DNA of 64,000 bases from Bifidobacterium miconis (GCF_019331735.1 NZ_JAHBBH010000006.1:52327-116326); one strand, 5' to 3'. Positions 35,041-44,714 are shown, numbered from the stretch's first letter. Program-made: numbers and translations. The notes: generated by a model from the sequence alone, not told the origin.

Positions 35041-36213
35041 CTAGCCGACGTCGAAGGACGCGTCCGCGCCGTCGCGCCTGATGCGGAGCGTCGCGACAGC
35101 GCCGAGCGGCAGCGTGTGCGCGCCCGGTCCGTGGCCGAAGTCGAAGCCGGCGGCGACGGGGATGCCGAGCGGGCCGAGGATGTCGCGCGCGATGTTGGCG
35201 ATGATCGGCGGCGTGACGGGACGTTGGCCTGCGGCCGTCGGCCCGGCGGTGGACGAAGCGACGGACGAAGAACCGGACGCGACGGTGCCGTCGCAGCCGA
35301 GCCACGAGCCGAGCATGATGCCGGTCACGTTCCGGAACCATCCGGCCGCGACCAGCTGCCGCAGCATTTCGTCGATGTGATACGGCTTCTCGTGCACGTC
35401 CTCGATGAGCAGGATCGTCGGCTCGCGGAACTTCGGCCCGCGCGGATCGTCCGATGCGAGCGGGCCGCGCACGCCGGCCGATGTGCCGGCCGCGAGCAGG
35501 CTCAGGTTGCCGCCGCGCAGCCGTCCGCGCACGCGGATCGTCTCGCGCGGCGCGCTCTGCGCGTTGTCGGCGTCGGTTGCGTCATCCAAGCCGGGCGCGT
35601 CAGTCGTGCCGATCGCGTCAGTCGTACCGGATACGGCGGCCGCGGCATCCGCAACGCTCGCCCCGCCGAACGCGAGCCGCTGCGGCTCCCGCGATGCGAT
35701 CGACGGCAACGCGCGTCCTGCCATCGCGTCGCGCAGCATCGCGGCTGCGGCCGGATCGTCGAGCACCGCGTCGGTCGCGGGCATGGGGGAGAACCACGTG
35801 CGCCGGCCCGTGCACTCGAACAGCCAATCGTGCATCGCGGTGATGTCCGACGAGCCGAAGAACGGCTTCGGCCGCGCCGCGCGGATCGCGTCCGCGTCGA
35901 GCAGCGGCAGGATGCGCGCCGAGCCGTAGCCGCCCCGCGCGCACATCACCGCGTCGATCCGATCGTCGGTCAGCGCGTCCATCACGTCCGCGGCGCGTTG
36001 CGCATCCGTGCCGGCCAAGTACGGCAGGTCGGGATCGACCGCACGCACGTGCGGCATCTCGACCGGTTCGTATCCCCAGCTGCGCAGCATCGCGAGCGCC
36101 GCATCCACGTTGGCCGCAACCGGCGGCGAGGCCGGCGCGACCAGCGCGATGCGCGCGCCGGGACGCAACGCTGCCAGATCGCCGGAGCCGGACTCTCCGT
36201 CGCGCTCACGCAT
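35041..36213 (-). CDS. LD-carboxypeptidase (S66 family)
   Basis: Serine peptidase of the LdcA/MccF family that removes the terminal D-Ala from cytoplasmic murein tetrapeptides or cleaves related amide bonds. The N-terminal half has GARIALVAPASPP and the nucleophile Ser in MCARGGYGSARILP (about residue 100), then FFGSSDITAMHDWL. The C-terminal half has the Glu in LLIEDVHEKPYHIDEML and the His in FDFGHGPGAHTLPLGA. Length is 390 residues, with an Ala/Thr/Asp-rich insert near 205-235. The ATG at 36213 overlaps the stop of the transporter ATPase gene by 8 nt, tying it to peptide uptake. Confidence 0.93.
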   Translation of the reverse strand: MRERDGESGSGDLAALRPGARIALVAPASPPVAANVDAALAMLRSWGYEPVEMPHVRAVDPDLPYLAGTDAQRAADVMDALTDDRIDAVMCARGGYGSARILPLLDADAIRAARPKPFFGSSDITAMHDWLFECTGRRTWFSPMPATDAVLDDPAAAAMLRDAMAGRALPSIASREPQRLAFGGASVADAAAAVSGTTDAIGTTDAPGLDDATDADNAQSAPRETIRVRGRLRGGNLSLLAAGTSAGVRGPLASDDPRGPKFREPTILLIEDVHEKPYHIDEMLRQLVAAGWFRNVTGIMLGSWLGCDGTVASGSSSVASSTAGPTAAGQRPVTPPIIANIARDILGPLGIPVAAGFDFGHGPGAHTLPLGAVATLRIRRDGADASFDVG

Positions 36214-38014
36214 GGTCGGCGGTCCCGGCAGCGACCTTGGCCGGCGCATCGGCAGCGCCCGGAACGGTGGCCGTCTCCGCGGCCTCCGCCTCTTCGATGC
36301 CTTCCTCGGCGATGTGCGACGGCACCACGCTCAGCAGCTTCCTCGTATACGGGTGCTGCGGGTGCAGCAGCACCTGCTCGGCCGGACCGTCCTCGACGAT
36401 CTTGCCCTGATACATCACGGCCACGCGGTCGGCGATGTTCCACGCCAGACCCAGATCGTGCGTGATGATGAACGAACCCATGCCCAGCTCGTGCTTGAAG
36501 CGCAGGAACAGGGCGAGAATGCCGGCTCGCGCGGACGCGTCGAGACTGGCGACCGGTTCGTCGGCGATCAGGTACTTGGGGTGCAGGGCGAGCGCGCCGG
36601 CGATGACCACGCGCTGGCGCTGGCCGCCGGACAATTCCTGCGGCAGCACGTCCACGTAGTCGGACGCGGGGGAGAGGCCGGCCTCCTCGAGCGCCTGATA
36701 GACGATGTTCTCCTCGTCGTCCATGCGGAAGATGCGCGGCCCCTCCGCGACGAGCTCGTAGACGGTCTGCTTCGGGTTGAGCGCGCCGGACGGGTCCTGC
36801 AGCACGAACTGGACGTGTTCGCGGAACTCCTTGAGCTCCTTGTGCCGCGGGAAGATCGCGCCCTCGTACTTCACGTCGCCGCCGGTCGGCTTCTGCAGGC
36901 CGAGCAGCGTGCGCGCCATCGTCGACTTGCCGGAGCCGGACTGGCCGACGAGCGCGATGATCTCGTGCGGGTAGACGTCCATGGTCACGTCGTCCACGGC
37001 ATGCACGACCGACGACTTCGAACCGAAGTCGACGCGCACGTGCTGCATCTGGAAGATCGGCGCGTCCTTCGCGTCACCTTCGGACGTCAATTCGGCGAGC
37101 GGCGTGCCGTCGGCCGCCAGCTCGCGCGACGTGCGGCCTTGGTCGCCCGGCGCGTCCGGCGCCGTGTAGTCGGGCAGTTTCAGACGCGACGACCAGTCGC
37201 CGATCGTCGGGAACGCGGAGGCGAGCTTCTTCGTGTACGGGTGCTTCGGCCGGGTCATCACGTTCGCGGATTCGCCGGTTTCGACGATCTCGCCGGACTT
37301 CATGACCATGATCCGCTCGCAGGTGTCGGCCAGCACCGACAGGTCGTGCGTGATCACGACGAGCGTGAGCCCGTGCTGGGCGACGAGACGCTTGAGCAGG
37401 TTCAGGATCTGCGCCTGCACGATCACGTCGAGCGCGGTGGTAGGCTCGTCGGCGATGATGATCTCCGGGTCGCACGCCAGCGCCATGGCGATCATGACGC
37501 GCTGGCGCTGGCCGCCGGAGAGCTGGTGCGGATAGGAGTCGCCCTTGGAGACGGGCAGGTCCACGTCGGCCAGCAGCTCGTTGATGCGCTTGGCGCGCGC
37601 CGATTCGGACGCGTACTGCGGCTTTTGCTTGACGTGGATGCGCAGCGCCTCGTCGATCTGCTCGCGCACCTTCTGCACGGGGTTGAGCGAGCTCATCGCG
37701 CCCTGGAAGACGATGGACTCCTCGGTCCAGCGCAGCGCGCGCAGCTTGCCCCAGCTCAGCTCGTTGACGTCGGTGCCGTTGATGCGGATGGTGCCTTCGA
37801 CCTTGGCGTTTTTCGGCAGCAGGCGCAGCGAGGCCATCGCCAGCGTGGACTTGCCCGAGCCGGATTCGCCGGCGATGCCGAGCGTGCCGCCCTTGTCGAG
37901 CGAGAACGTCACGTCCTTGACGGCCTTGAACGTGCTGCGCTTGCCGTCGCCGAGACGGCGCGTGTACGAGATGGAAACGTGGTCGAACTCCAGGCAGGGA
38001 GTGGTGTTGCTCAT
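36206..38014 (-). CDS. peptide ABC transporter, fused double ATPase (DppD-DppF type)
   Basis: A 602-residue protein with two complete ABC ATPase domains. Domain 1 (about residues 5-270) has GESGSGKSTLAM, LSGGQRQRVMIAMAL and IIIADEPTTALD. Domain 2 (about 310-575) has GQSGSGKSTMAR, LSGGQRQRVVIAGAL and YLIADEPVASLD. Such fusions replace separate OppD and OppF. It follows the DppC-type permease gene by 3 nt and overlaps the LD-carboxypeptidase gene. It powers the importer encoded at 38018-42018. Muropeptides are the suggested cargo because of the enzymes in the same operon. Confidence 0.95.
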   Translation of the reverse strand: MSNTTPCLEFDHVSISYTRRLGDGKRSTFKAVKDVTFSLDKGGTLGIAGESGSGKSTLAMASLRLLPKNAKVEGTIRINGTDVNELSWGKLRALRWTEESIVFQGAMSSLNPVQKVREQIDEALRIHVKQKPQYASESARAKRINELLADVDLPVSKGDSYPHQLSGGQRQRVMIAMALACDPEIIIADEPTTALDVIVQAQILNLLKRLVAQHGLTLVVITHDLSVLADTCERIMVMKSGEIVETGESANVMTRPKHPYTKKLASAFPTIGDWSSRLKLPDYTAPDAPGDQGRTSRELAADGTPLAELTSEGDAKDAPIFQMQHVRVDFGSKSSVVHAVDDVTMDVYPHEIIALVGQSGSGKSTMARTLLGLQKPTGGDVKYEGAIFPRHKELKEFREHVQFVLQDPSGALNPKQTVYELVAEGPRIFRMDDEENIVYQALEEAGLSPASDYVDVLPQELSGGQRQRVVIAGALALHPKYLIADEPVASLDASARAGILALFLRFKHELGMGSFIITHDLGLAWNIADRVAVMYQGKIVEDGPAEQVLLHPQHPYTRKLLSVVPSHIAEEGIEEAEAAETATVPGAADAPAKVAAGTADHA

Positions 38015-38017
38015 GTG

Positions 38018-38971
38018 CTACCTTTCGCGAAGGGTCGGGTTGACCACGGCTTCGAGCGCGCGGCCAACCAGCGTGAACGCAAGGACGACGATGACGATGG
38101 CGATGCCCGGCGGGATCACGTACCACCAGTAGCCCGCGGTGGCGGCGCCGGTGTCCATGGCCGATTTGAGGATCGAGCCCCACGAGATGACCATCGGGTC
38201 GCCGAGGCCGAGGAAGGCCATCGTGGATTCGGCGATGATCGACGAGCCGACGGCCAGCGTCGTGTTCGACAGCACGATCGGCATGACGGCCGGCAGGACG
38301 TGCTTGACGATGATGTGCCAGTCGGACGCGCCGAGCGCCCACGCGCGTTCGATGTACGGGCGCGCCTCGATGGTGAGCGTCTCGCTGCGCACGAGTCGGG
38401 CGGTGCCCGCCCAGCTGGTCACGCCGATCGAAATGATGATGGTCAGCAGGCTCGCGCCCACGATCGAGCTGAGCGTGATGGCCAGCACCAGCGACGGGAC
38501 GACGAGGAAAAAGTCGATGACGCGCATGAGCACGGCCTGCGTGACGCCGTGGAAGTGGCCGGCGGCCATGCCGATGAGCGTGCCGATGACGGTCGACATG
38601 ATCGTCGCGGTGAAACCGACGGTCAGCGAGGCGCGGGCGCCCCACACGAGCATGCCGAGCAGGGAGCGGCCCGTGTAGTCGGTGCCGAGCAGGGCGTGCG
38701 ACGACGGCGCTTCGAACGCCTTCGCGGTGACTTTGGTCACGTCGAGCGTGCTTGAGGGAACGAGCACCGGTGCGAGGATCGCGATGGCGATGACGACGAG
38801 CAGGACGATGAGCCCGATCAGGCCCGGCGTGTTCGCGGAGAACGCCTTCCAGCCCTGCGCGAGCTGGCGGCGGATGCGGCGGCGGCGGATTTCGGCCGCG
38901 CTCGGCTTGGCGCGGCCGGCGGTCGGGGAGGCCGTTGGTGTTGCGGTTGCGTTTGTGGTGTCAGCGGTCAT
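38018..38971 (-). CDS. peptide ABC transporter permease (DppC/OppC type)
   Basis: A 317-residue inner-membrane permease with six likely membrane segments. The Opp-type N-terminal feature HALLGTDYTGRSLLGMLVWG and the EAA loop YIERAWALGASDWHIIVKHVLP (about residues 222-243) are clear. A polar 35-residue N-terminal tail precedes the first helix. The ATG at 38971 overlaps the stop of the DppB-type gene (TAATG), so the two are coupled. Confidence 0.95.
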   Translation of the reverse strand: MTADTTNATATPTASPTAGRAKPSAAEIRRRRIRRQLAQGWKAFSANTPGLIGLIVLLVVIAIAILAPVLVPSSTLDVTKVTAKAFEAPSSHALLGTDYTGRSLLGMLVWGARASLTVGFTATIMSTVIGTLIGMAAGHFHGVTQAVLMRVIDFFLVVPSLVLAITLSSIVGASLLTIIISIGVTSWAGTARLVRSETLTIEARPYIERAWALGASDWHIIVKHVLPAVMPIVLSNTTLAVGSSIIAESTMAFLGLGDPMVISWGSILKSAMDTGAATAGYWWYVIPPGIAIVIVVLAFTLVGRALEAVVNPTLRER

Positions 38972-40044
38972 TATTTCCTCAGCCTCGGGTCGATGATGCG
39001 GTAGACGATTTCCGCCAGAAAGTTCATGATGATCACGATGCCGGAGAACACGACGAACGTGCCCTGCAGCACGGGAAAGTCCGGCGCGGACAGCGCCTGA
39101 TAGGTCAGATAGCCGAGGCCCGGCCACGAGAACACGGTTTCGACGGTCACCGCGCCGCCGATCAGGCCGCCGAGCGTCATGAAGATCATCGTGATGGTCG
39201 GCAGCAGTGCGTTCGGCACCGCATGACGGCGGCGCACGTCGTCCTCCTTGAGGCCCTTGGCGCGCGCGACGGTCAGGTAGTCGCCGTTCATCTCCTCAAG
39301 CAGCGACGAGCGCATGATGACCAGGTACTGCGCGTACGAGACGGCCGTCATCGAAATCACGGGCAGCACGAGATGGCGCACCACGTCGACGACGAGCGCG
39401 AGGCCGGCGTACGACGTGCCGGCCGTCATCATGCCGCCGGACGGCAGCAGGTGCAGCGTGCCGCTGAACAGGAAGATGAGCAGCAGGCCGAACCAGAACG
39501 TCGGCACCGACCAGAAGATCAGCGCGATGCCCGTGTGCACGCGGTCGAACGTCGTGTTGCGCCGCCATGCGGCGCGCTGTCCCAGCCACAGTCCGATCAG
39601 CAGCGACAGCAGCGCGGCGCTGCCGGTGAGCAGGATCGTCGGCCCGACGCGCTCGCCGATCAGCCGTGTGACCGGCTCGTGGTAGACGTACGACGTGCCG
39701 AGATCGCCGTGCAGCATGTCGGTCAGGTATTTCCAGAACTGCACGATCAGCGGCTGGTCCAGACCGTACTGGTGTCGGATCGCCTCAAGCTGCGCGGGCG
39801 TGACCTGACGTCCGCTGGTGATCGACTTGGCCGGGTCGCCCGGCAGGATCCTGAACGCGAAAAAGCCCAGGACGATGACCATGACCAGACTGCACAGGGC
39901 GCCGCCGGCCTTGGTGAGAATGTATTTGCCCCAGCCGGCCGCGCCACCGCGGGCGTCGCGCTCTTCGGCCGCGCGTTCGTCGGCGGACATCGCGTCCGCG
40001 GGAGGCGCCGGAACCGCGCCTGATGCGGGAATCGTCTCGCTCAT
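38971..40044 (-). CDS. peptide ABC transporter permease (DppB/OppB type)
   Basis: A 357-residue permease. Family marks are FAFRILPGDPAKSI, YGLDQPLIVQFWKYLTDMLH, GDLGTSYVYHEPV and the EAA loop YLTVARAKGLKEDDVRRRHA. There are six likely membrane segments after a 35-residue Ala/Glu-rich tail. AAAGGAA precedes ATG 40044. It lies 159 bp after the binding-protein gene, with a stem-loop in the gap. Confidence 0.95.
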   Translation of the reverse strand: MSETIPASGAVPAPPADAMSADERAAEERDARGGAAGWGKYILTKAGGALCSLVMVIVLGFFAFRILPGDPAKSITSGRQVTPAQLEAIRHQYGLDQPLIVQFWKYLTDMLHGDLGTSYVYHEPVTRLIGERVGPTILLTGSAALLSLLIGLWLGQRAAWRRNTTFDRVHTGIALIFWSVPTFWFGLLLIFLFSGTLHLLPSGGMMTAGTSYAGLALVVDVVRHLVLPVISMTAVSYAQYLVIMRSSLLEEMNGDYLTVARAKGLKEDDVRRRHAVPNALLPTITMIFMTLGGLIGGAVTVETVFSWPGLGYLTYQALSAPDFPVLQGTFVVFSGIVIIMNFLAEIVYRIIDPRLRK

Positions 40045-40114
40045 GACCTTCCTTTCCGCCGCCGGCTCGCACCGGAGGCGCTCTGGCCGCACAACCGGCC
40101 GTTATGCACGCAAT

Positions 40115-40159
40115 GGCCGGCCCGCCGCCGAACCGTGCTGGTTCGACGACGGGCCGGCC
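40115..40159. repeat. intercistronic stem between binding-protein and permease genes
   Basis: GGCCGGCCCG (40115-40124) pairs perfectly with CGGGCCGGCC (40150-40159), with a second small stem (CCGAACC/GGTTCG) inside. It lies just after the binding-protein gene on the minus strand. Such stems commonly protect the binding-protein part of the message or partly stop transcription. The second peptide transporter operon has the same arrangement at 48065-48104. Confidence 0.65.
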
Positions 40160-40203
40160 GATCGAGTCGCGCGCGGCGAACCGCGCGTCGCGACCTGCTG
40201 CCG

Positions 40204-42018
40204 TTACTCCTCGTCGTCGGCGTTCGCGTGCTTCTTCTTGGCGAAGAATACGCCGCCAACGATTACGACGACGATTACGATTCCAATTCCGGCCCACACT
40301 GCGGGCGAGACGCCCGAAGCGGACGCGGACGAACCGGAGGCGGAGGCGACGGGCTTGGCGCCCATGTAGCCCCAGTAGCCGTTCTGCTGCGTGTAGATGC
40401 CGCCGTCGGTGGGCTGCGCGACCCAGCCGGTCACCTTGTCCTTGCGGTAGGCGACAAGCGCCTGCTGGTAGGTGATGACGTCGTTGACGGCCGCGTCGTA
40501 GATCATCTGCTGCATCTTCTTGAGGATCTCGGAACGCTTGGTCTGATCCATTTCGACGTGCTGCTGGTCATAGAGCTTGTCGAACTCGGGATCGCACCAG
40601 TTGCTTTCGGACAGCTGGCCGGAGCCGTCGGCGTTCGGGCGGGAGGAACAGCGGTTGATGGACATCTGCCAATCCGGGTCGGCGCCGATGCCCCAGCCAG
40701 TGAAGTACATGTCGTACTTGGCCACGGAGGAGGCGTCGGAGACCTGCGAGTAGGATTCGGTGATCACCTTGACGTTCAGGCCGACTTCCTTGAGCCACGG
40801 CTTGATGTAGGTGGCCATCTGCACCCAGTTCGGGTATTCGGCGCCCACGAGCAGGCGTAGCTCGAGCGGCTTGCCTTCCTTGTCGGTGCGGTAGCCGTCG
40901 GAGCCCATCTTGAGACCGGCCTCGTCAAGCAGCTGCTTGGCCTTGTCCGGGTTGTAGGCGAGCGTCAGGTCGGATTCGGAGGCGTCCCAGTGGTAGAGCG
41001 GGTAGACGGCCGGCACCTCGCCGGTGGCCTCCTGGCCGTAGCCGCCGAACGCCTTCTCGATCAGCGTCTTGTTGTCGATGGCCATGACGATCGCCTGGCG
41101 CACCTTCTTGTCGTGCAGCACGGCGTTGCCGTCGCCCATGTCCTTGCCGTTGATGTCCTTGGCGCCCGGGTTGATGGCCATCGAGTAGTAGCGGCGGTTG
41201 TTGGCCGCGTACGTGGTGATGTTCGGGTCGTTCTTCAGCGAGTTGAACTGGGCCGCGGTCAGTCCGCTGACGTAGTCGATCTCGCCGTTCTTGAGCGCCT
41301 GCACGGAAGCGTCGGTGTTCTTGTACGGGATGAACAGGATGCGGTCGAAGCCGACCTTGTCGGCGCCGCGCCAGAACTTCTGGTTCTTGACGAGTTCGAC
41401 GCCGGAGTTCTTGTCGTACGACTTGAGCGTGAACGGGCCGGAGCCGACCACGTCCTTGTCGTTCGCGTACTTGGCCGCGTTCTGCTTCTCCCACACGTGC
41501 TTCGGCAGGATCCACACGTTGCCCGGGTTCTGGGCCTGCGGCTCCTTCATGGTGATTTCGAAGGTGTTCTTGTCGGGGGCCTTCACGGAGGCGATGCTCT
41601 CCACGTTCGAGCCGAACGCGGTCTGCAGGTCGGGGTTCTTCATGATGGACTCGTACGTCCACAACGCGTCGTCGGCGGTGATGGGCTCGCCGTCCGACCA
41701 TTCGGCGCCGGACTGCATCGTGTACGTCCACGTCAGCTTGTCGTCGGAGACCTTCCACGACTTGGCGAGGCCCGGCGCGTCCGAGTTGTCCTTCGCCGCG
41801 TTCTCGACGAGGCTGTCGTAGACGAGCGTGAGCACGTCGGTGGTGGAGGCCATCGTCGCGTTGAACGGGTTGAACGTGTCGTAGTTCGTGCCGCCGGCCA
41901 CGCGCAGCGTCGAACCGGAATCCGAGTCGGCCGCGATCGCCGCGCCGGGCGCGACCGCGAACATCGTGGCCACGGCCGCCACGGCCGCGCCGATCTTGGT
42001 CAATAACCTGTGCTTCAT
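40204..42018 (-). CDS. peptide ABC transporter substrate-binding protein, membrane-anchored at the C-terminus
   Basis: A 604-residue family 5 (SBP_bac_5) extracellular binding protein. A Sec signal peptide is at residues 1-29 (KIGAAVAAVATMFAVAPGAA) with no lipobox Cys. The mature part has YDTFNPFNATMASTTDVLTL, LAKSWKVSDDKLTWTYTMQS and SGPFTLKSY. At the C-terminus a Ser/Ala linker leads to a membrane helix (AVWAGIGIVIVVVIVGGVFF) and a charged tail KKKHANADDEE, so the protein seems held by a C-terminal anchor rather than by lipid. It is first in the minus-strand uptake operon. GGAAGGGAAG precedes ATG 42018. Confidence 0.93.
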   Translation of the reverse strand: MKHRLLTKIGAAVAAVATMFAVAPGAAIAADSDSGSTLRVAGGTNYDTFNPFNATMASTTDVLTLVYDSLVENAAKDNSDAPGLAKSWKVSDDKLTWTYTMQSGAEWSDGEPITADDALWTYESIMKNPDLQTAFGSNVESIASVKAPDKNTFEITMKEPQAQNPGNVWILPKHVWEKQNAAKYANDKDVVGSGPFTLKSYDKNSGVELVKNQKFWRGADKVGFDRILFIPYKNTDASVQALKNGEIDYVSGLTAAQFNSLKNDPNITTYAANNRRYYSMAINPGAKDINGKDMGDGNAVLHDKKVRQAIVMAIDNKTLIEKAFGGYGQEATGEVPAVYPLYHWDASESDLTLAYNPDKAKQLLDEAGLKMGSDGYRTDKEGKPLELRLLVGAEYPNWVQMATYIKPWLKEVGLNVKVITESYSQVSDASSVAKYDMYFTGWGIGADPDWQMSINRCSSRPNADGSGQLSESNWCDPEFDKLYDQQHVEMDQTKRSEILKKMQQMIYDAAVNDVITYQQALVAYRKDKVTGWVAQPTDGGIYTQQNGYWGYMGAKPVASASGSSASASGVSPAVWAGIGIVIVVVIVGGVFFAKKKHANADDEE

Positions 42019-42263
42019 GATCTTCCCTTCCTCTGCGGATGGTTATGGCCCTCACCATTCACCCGGAGTGTTTCACGGAAGTTCGCCGAATATTATGGTT
42101 ATATTTCGAGATTCGTCCGGAACGTGGGATCGAAGGCCGGTGCGCGCGGGAACGACGGACTGCGAATACCGTGGCAAAACGGCGGAACGGCAACGATTTG
42201 CGTCGTGCGACAGGCTGCTGTGACGCGGAATGCGCCGCGACGGGCGGGCCGTCGCCGTTGCGG

Positions 42264-43382
42264 TCAGTTGCCGTCGATCATCGCGTACGCTTCCCGGATA
42301 ATGGAACGGCGCATCGGATACGTCTTCACGCGCAGCCTGCGCGGATGCACGCTGTTCGTCAGGATCACGACGCTCAGCGCGTGGTCCGGATCGACCATGA
42401 AGCACGTTCCCGTGTATCCGGTGTGCCCGAACGACTCTGGGCCGGCAAGCTCGGTCATCCACTCGTGATCGGCGATCTGCACGCCCAGCGCCGTGCCGTG
42501 CGCCATGCCGGGCAGCAGGCGGGGAATCGGCGTCGTGAGCGCCAGCGTCGCCGCATGCATCGGATCGTCGTCGCGCCCGCGGGCGACACGCAGCCCCTCC
42601 GCGAAACGCAGCACGTCGTCCGCGGTCGCGAACAGGCCGGCGTTGCCGACCGCGCCGCCCAGCGCGAAGCTTGTCTCGTCATGCACCTCGCCGTCCAGAA
42701 TGCGATGCCGCCACACCGCGTCGAACTCGGTCTGCGCGGCCACGCCGTGCGGCAACGGGCCGAATCCGGTGTGCTCCAGCCCCCACGGCGCGCACACGTC
42801 ACGATGCACCGCGTCGGCGAGCGGCATGCCGGCGAGCTTCTCGGCAAGCAGACCGGCGAAAATCAGCGTGACGTCCGAGTATTCGAACCGTTCGCCGGGG
42901 CGCGCCGTCGGCCGGATGCGCCGGAACCGCTCCCAGCGCGCGTCGAGCGGCAGGTCGAGCAGGCCGGAATCGGGGTCGTGCGCGTCGTCCCAGACGGCCG
43001 GGAAACCGGCGGTGTGCGACAGCGTCTGCCGGATCGTCGCCTCCGGATTCTCGGGGGAGACGTCGAGCGGTGCGTCGAGCGGAACGTTGTGGTCGTCGCA
43101 TTCCCTGAGCAGCGTGAGCGCCACGAAGCACTTGGTCAGCGACGCCAGATCGAAGCGCGTGTCCGTGCCGATCGCGTGCGGCGCGCTGCCGCCGTATTGT
43201 TTCGCGCTGTAATTGTCGAACGCGGTGAACCCGGCGTCGCGCGCGTAGATCGTCTCGCCGTCGTGTGCAATGCGCACCGCGCATGCGCTCACCGACTCGT
43301 GATCGTCGTCCGCCAGTTCGCGGCTCGCGGTCAACGTCTCCAGTATCCGGTCAATGGCCTCCCGGTGGTCTGCAGCTGTCAT
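42264..43382 (-). CDS. beta-lactamase-fold serine hydrolase, AmiE-like
   Basis: A 372-residue PF00144-type hydrolase with SxxK in FDLASLTKCFVALTLL (about residue 75), the Tyr motif in RFEYSDVTLIFAGLLAEKLA, a region FALGGAVGNAGLFATADDVL like that of AmiE-type amidases, and the last motif in FGHTGYTGTCFMVDP. No signal peptide. I chose ATG 43382 because AAGGGA lies upstream; an in-frame extension to 43457 has low-complexity sequence. It is transcribed toward the binding-protein gene with a 245-bp gap that must carry the promoter of the uptake operon. A peptide- or amide-hydrolysing role on muropeptides is inferred. Confidence 0.86.
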   Translation of the reverse strand: MTAADHREAIDRILETLTASRELADDDHESVSACAVRIAHDGETIYARDAGFTAFDNYSAKQYGGSAPHAIGTDTRFDLASLTKCFVALTLLRECDDHNVPLDAPLDVSPENPEATIRQTLSHTAGFPAVWDDAHDPDSGLLDLPLDARWERFRRIRPTARPGERFEYSDVTLIFAGLLAEKLAGMPLADAVHRDVCAPWGLEHTGFGPLPHGVAAQTEFDAVWRHRILDGEVHDETSFALGGAVGNAGLFATADDVLRFAEGLRVARGRDDDPMHAATLALTTPIPRLLPGMAHGTALGVQIADHEWMTELAGPESFGHTGYTGTCFMVDPDHALSVVILTNSVHPRRLRVKTYPMRRSIIREAYAMIDGN

Positions 43383-43634
43383 GGAGTTTCCCTTCGCTGT
43401 TCTCGTGGCCGTCGCGTTGCGCGGTTCGTGCGCATCGCGACGGCCGTCTGTCGGCAATCATCGTCGCCGCCGGTTATCCCGACGTAACGAAACGTCGCCG
43501 GAAACGTCGCCGGAACGCGCGCCTGATACAACGGGGGCGGTTTTCCGGCGGAACGTGCTTCGATGGCGTGTATGCGGCGGAACCCGTTCTGGCGAACAGG
43601 TTTGACGGAATGTGCAGTGGCGTAGGGGGCTGAT

Positions 43635-44708
43635 ATGACGAACGTGTTGGACGACGGCGCGGTACATGACGGCGCGATATATGACGGCGCGGTACGTGAA
43701 GACGCGGCGCATGATGGCGCGACGGCGGGGGAGCGCCCCGTCCGGCCGCGCGTCGTGGTCGGCATCGACATCGGCGGATCGGGATCGCGGCTGGCCGCGG
43801 TGCAGGTCGACGAGAACGCCCCATTGCGACCTGTACTCAGGCCCGTGTTCACCGCGGAAGGCCCACGGGCCGCGGTCGGCGCGGGCGGCGTGCGGATCGC
43901 CGACGCGTTGCGCGCGCTGCGCGACGACCTGCGGCGCGCGATGCCCGACGCCGAAGTCGCGGCCGTCGGCGTCGGCATGACCGGACTGGCCACGCTCGCC
44001 GACGATCCGCACGGCCTGTGCCGCGAGGTGACGCGTTTGTTCGGCTGCGCGTACGTCGCCGTCGCGGCCGACGCGATCACCGCGCATCTCGGCGCGCTCG
44101 CCGGGCGGGCCGGAGCCGTGATCGCCGCCGGGACCGGCGTGATCGGCTTCGGCACCGACCATCGGGACATCTTCGTCCGCGTCGACGGCTGGGGACACCT
44201 GCTCGGCGACCACGGCGGCGGCGCATGGATCGGCATGCGCGGCCTGCAAAGCGCGCTCGACGCCTACTGCGGCAGGACCGGCAACCCGTCGCAAGCCCTG
44301 CTGGAACGCGCGGTCGCACGGTTCGGCAAGCCGGAAGCCTGGCCGAAGCAGCTGTACACGCGCGACGACCGCGCCGGCGTTCTCGCCTCGTTCACGCCCG
44401 ACGTCATGGCCTGCGCGGCCGACGGCGATCCCGCGGCGCTCTCCATCGCGCGGCAGGCCGGCGACGAGCTCGCCGCCACCGCCGTCGCGGCGCTCGCCTC
44501 CGGCCTGCCCAAACGCGTCGCCTACACCGGCTCCATCCTCGAACGCTGCGAGCTAGTCCGCGCAAGCTTCCTCAACCGCATGCTCGCCCTCGGCCCGGAT
44601 ATCGACGTTCTGCCGGCGCAGGGCGCCCCGCTCGACGGCGCCGTCCGCCTCGCCTCGCTCGCGCTCGCCGGTCGTCTGCGCGAGCGGGCGCCGTACCTGT
44701 ATCGATAA
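43635..44708 (+). CDS. BadF/NagK-type amino sugar kinase
   Basis: A 357-residue sugar kinase of the BadF/BadG/BcrA/BcrD ATPase family, which includes GlcNAc kinases and the GlcNAc/MurNAc kinase MurK. ATP-binding motifs are VVVGIDIGGSGSRLAAVQV (about residue 40), AVIAAGTGVIGFG and WGHLLGDHGGGAWIGMRGL; VAYTGSILERCELVR lies near the end. The first 25 residues are a repeat (DGAVH, DGAIY, DGAVR units) encoded by an imperfect 15-bp tandem repeat, absent from normal kinases. With MurQ and a hexosaminidase nearby, it probably phosphorylates GlcNAc and/or MurNAc; which one cannot be told. Confidence 0.87.
   Translation: MTNVLDDGAVHDGAIYDGAVREDAAHDGATAGERPVRPRVVVGIDIGGSGSRLAAVQVDENAPLRPVLRPVFTAEGPRAAVGAGGVRIADALRALRDDLRRAMPDAEVAAVGVGMTGLATLADDPHGLCREVTRLFGCAYVAVAADAITAHLGALAGRAGAVIAAGTGVIGFGTDHRDIFVRVDGWGHLLGDHGGGAWIGMRGLQSALDAYCGRTGNPSQALLERAVARFGKPEAWPKQLYTRDDRAGVLASFTPDVMACAADGDPAALSIARQAGDELAATAVAALASGLPKRVAYTGSILERCELVRASFLNRMLALGPDIDVLPAQGAPLDGAVRLASLALAGRLRERAPYLYR
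43655..43723 (+). repeat. 15-bp coding tandem repeat
   Basis: About four and a half imperfect copies of a 15-bp unit starting GACGGCGCGRTAYAT encode the DGAVH-like N-terminal tail of the sugar kinase. The unit is a multiple of three, so gain or loss of copies would keep the frame. Confidence 0.7.
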
Positions 44709-44714
44709 CGGGTG

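Noticed and set aside
43383..43634. A short open frame of about 80 codons before the sugar kinase
   Set aside because: It has no ribosome site, Arg-rich low-complexity composition and lies where divergent promoters are expected.
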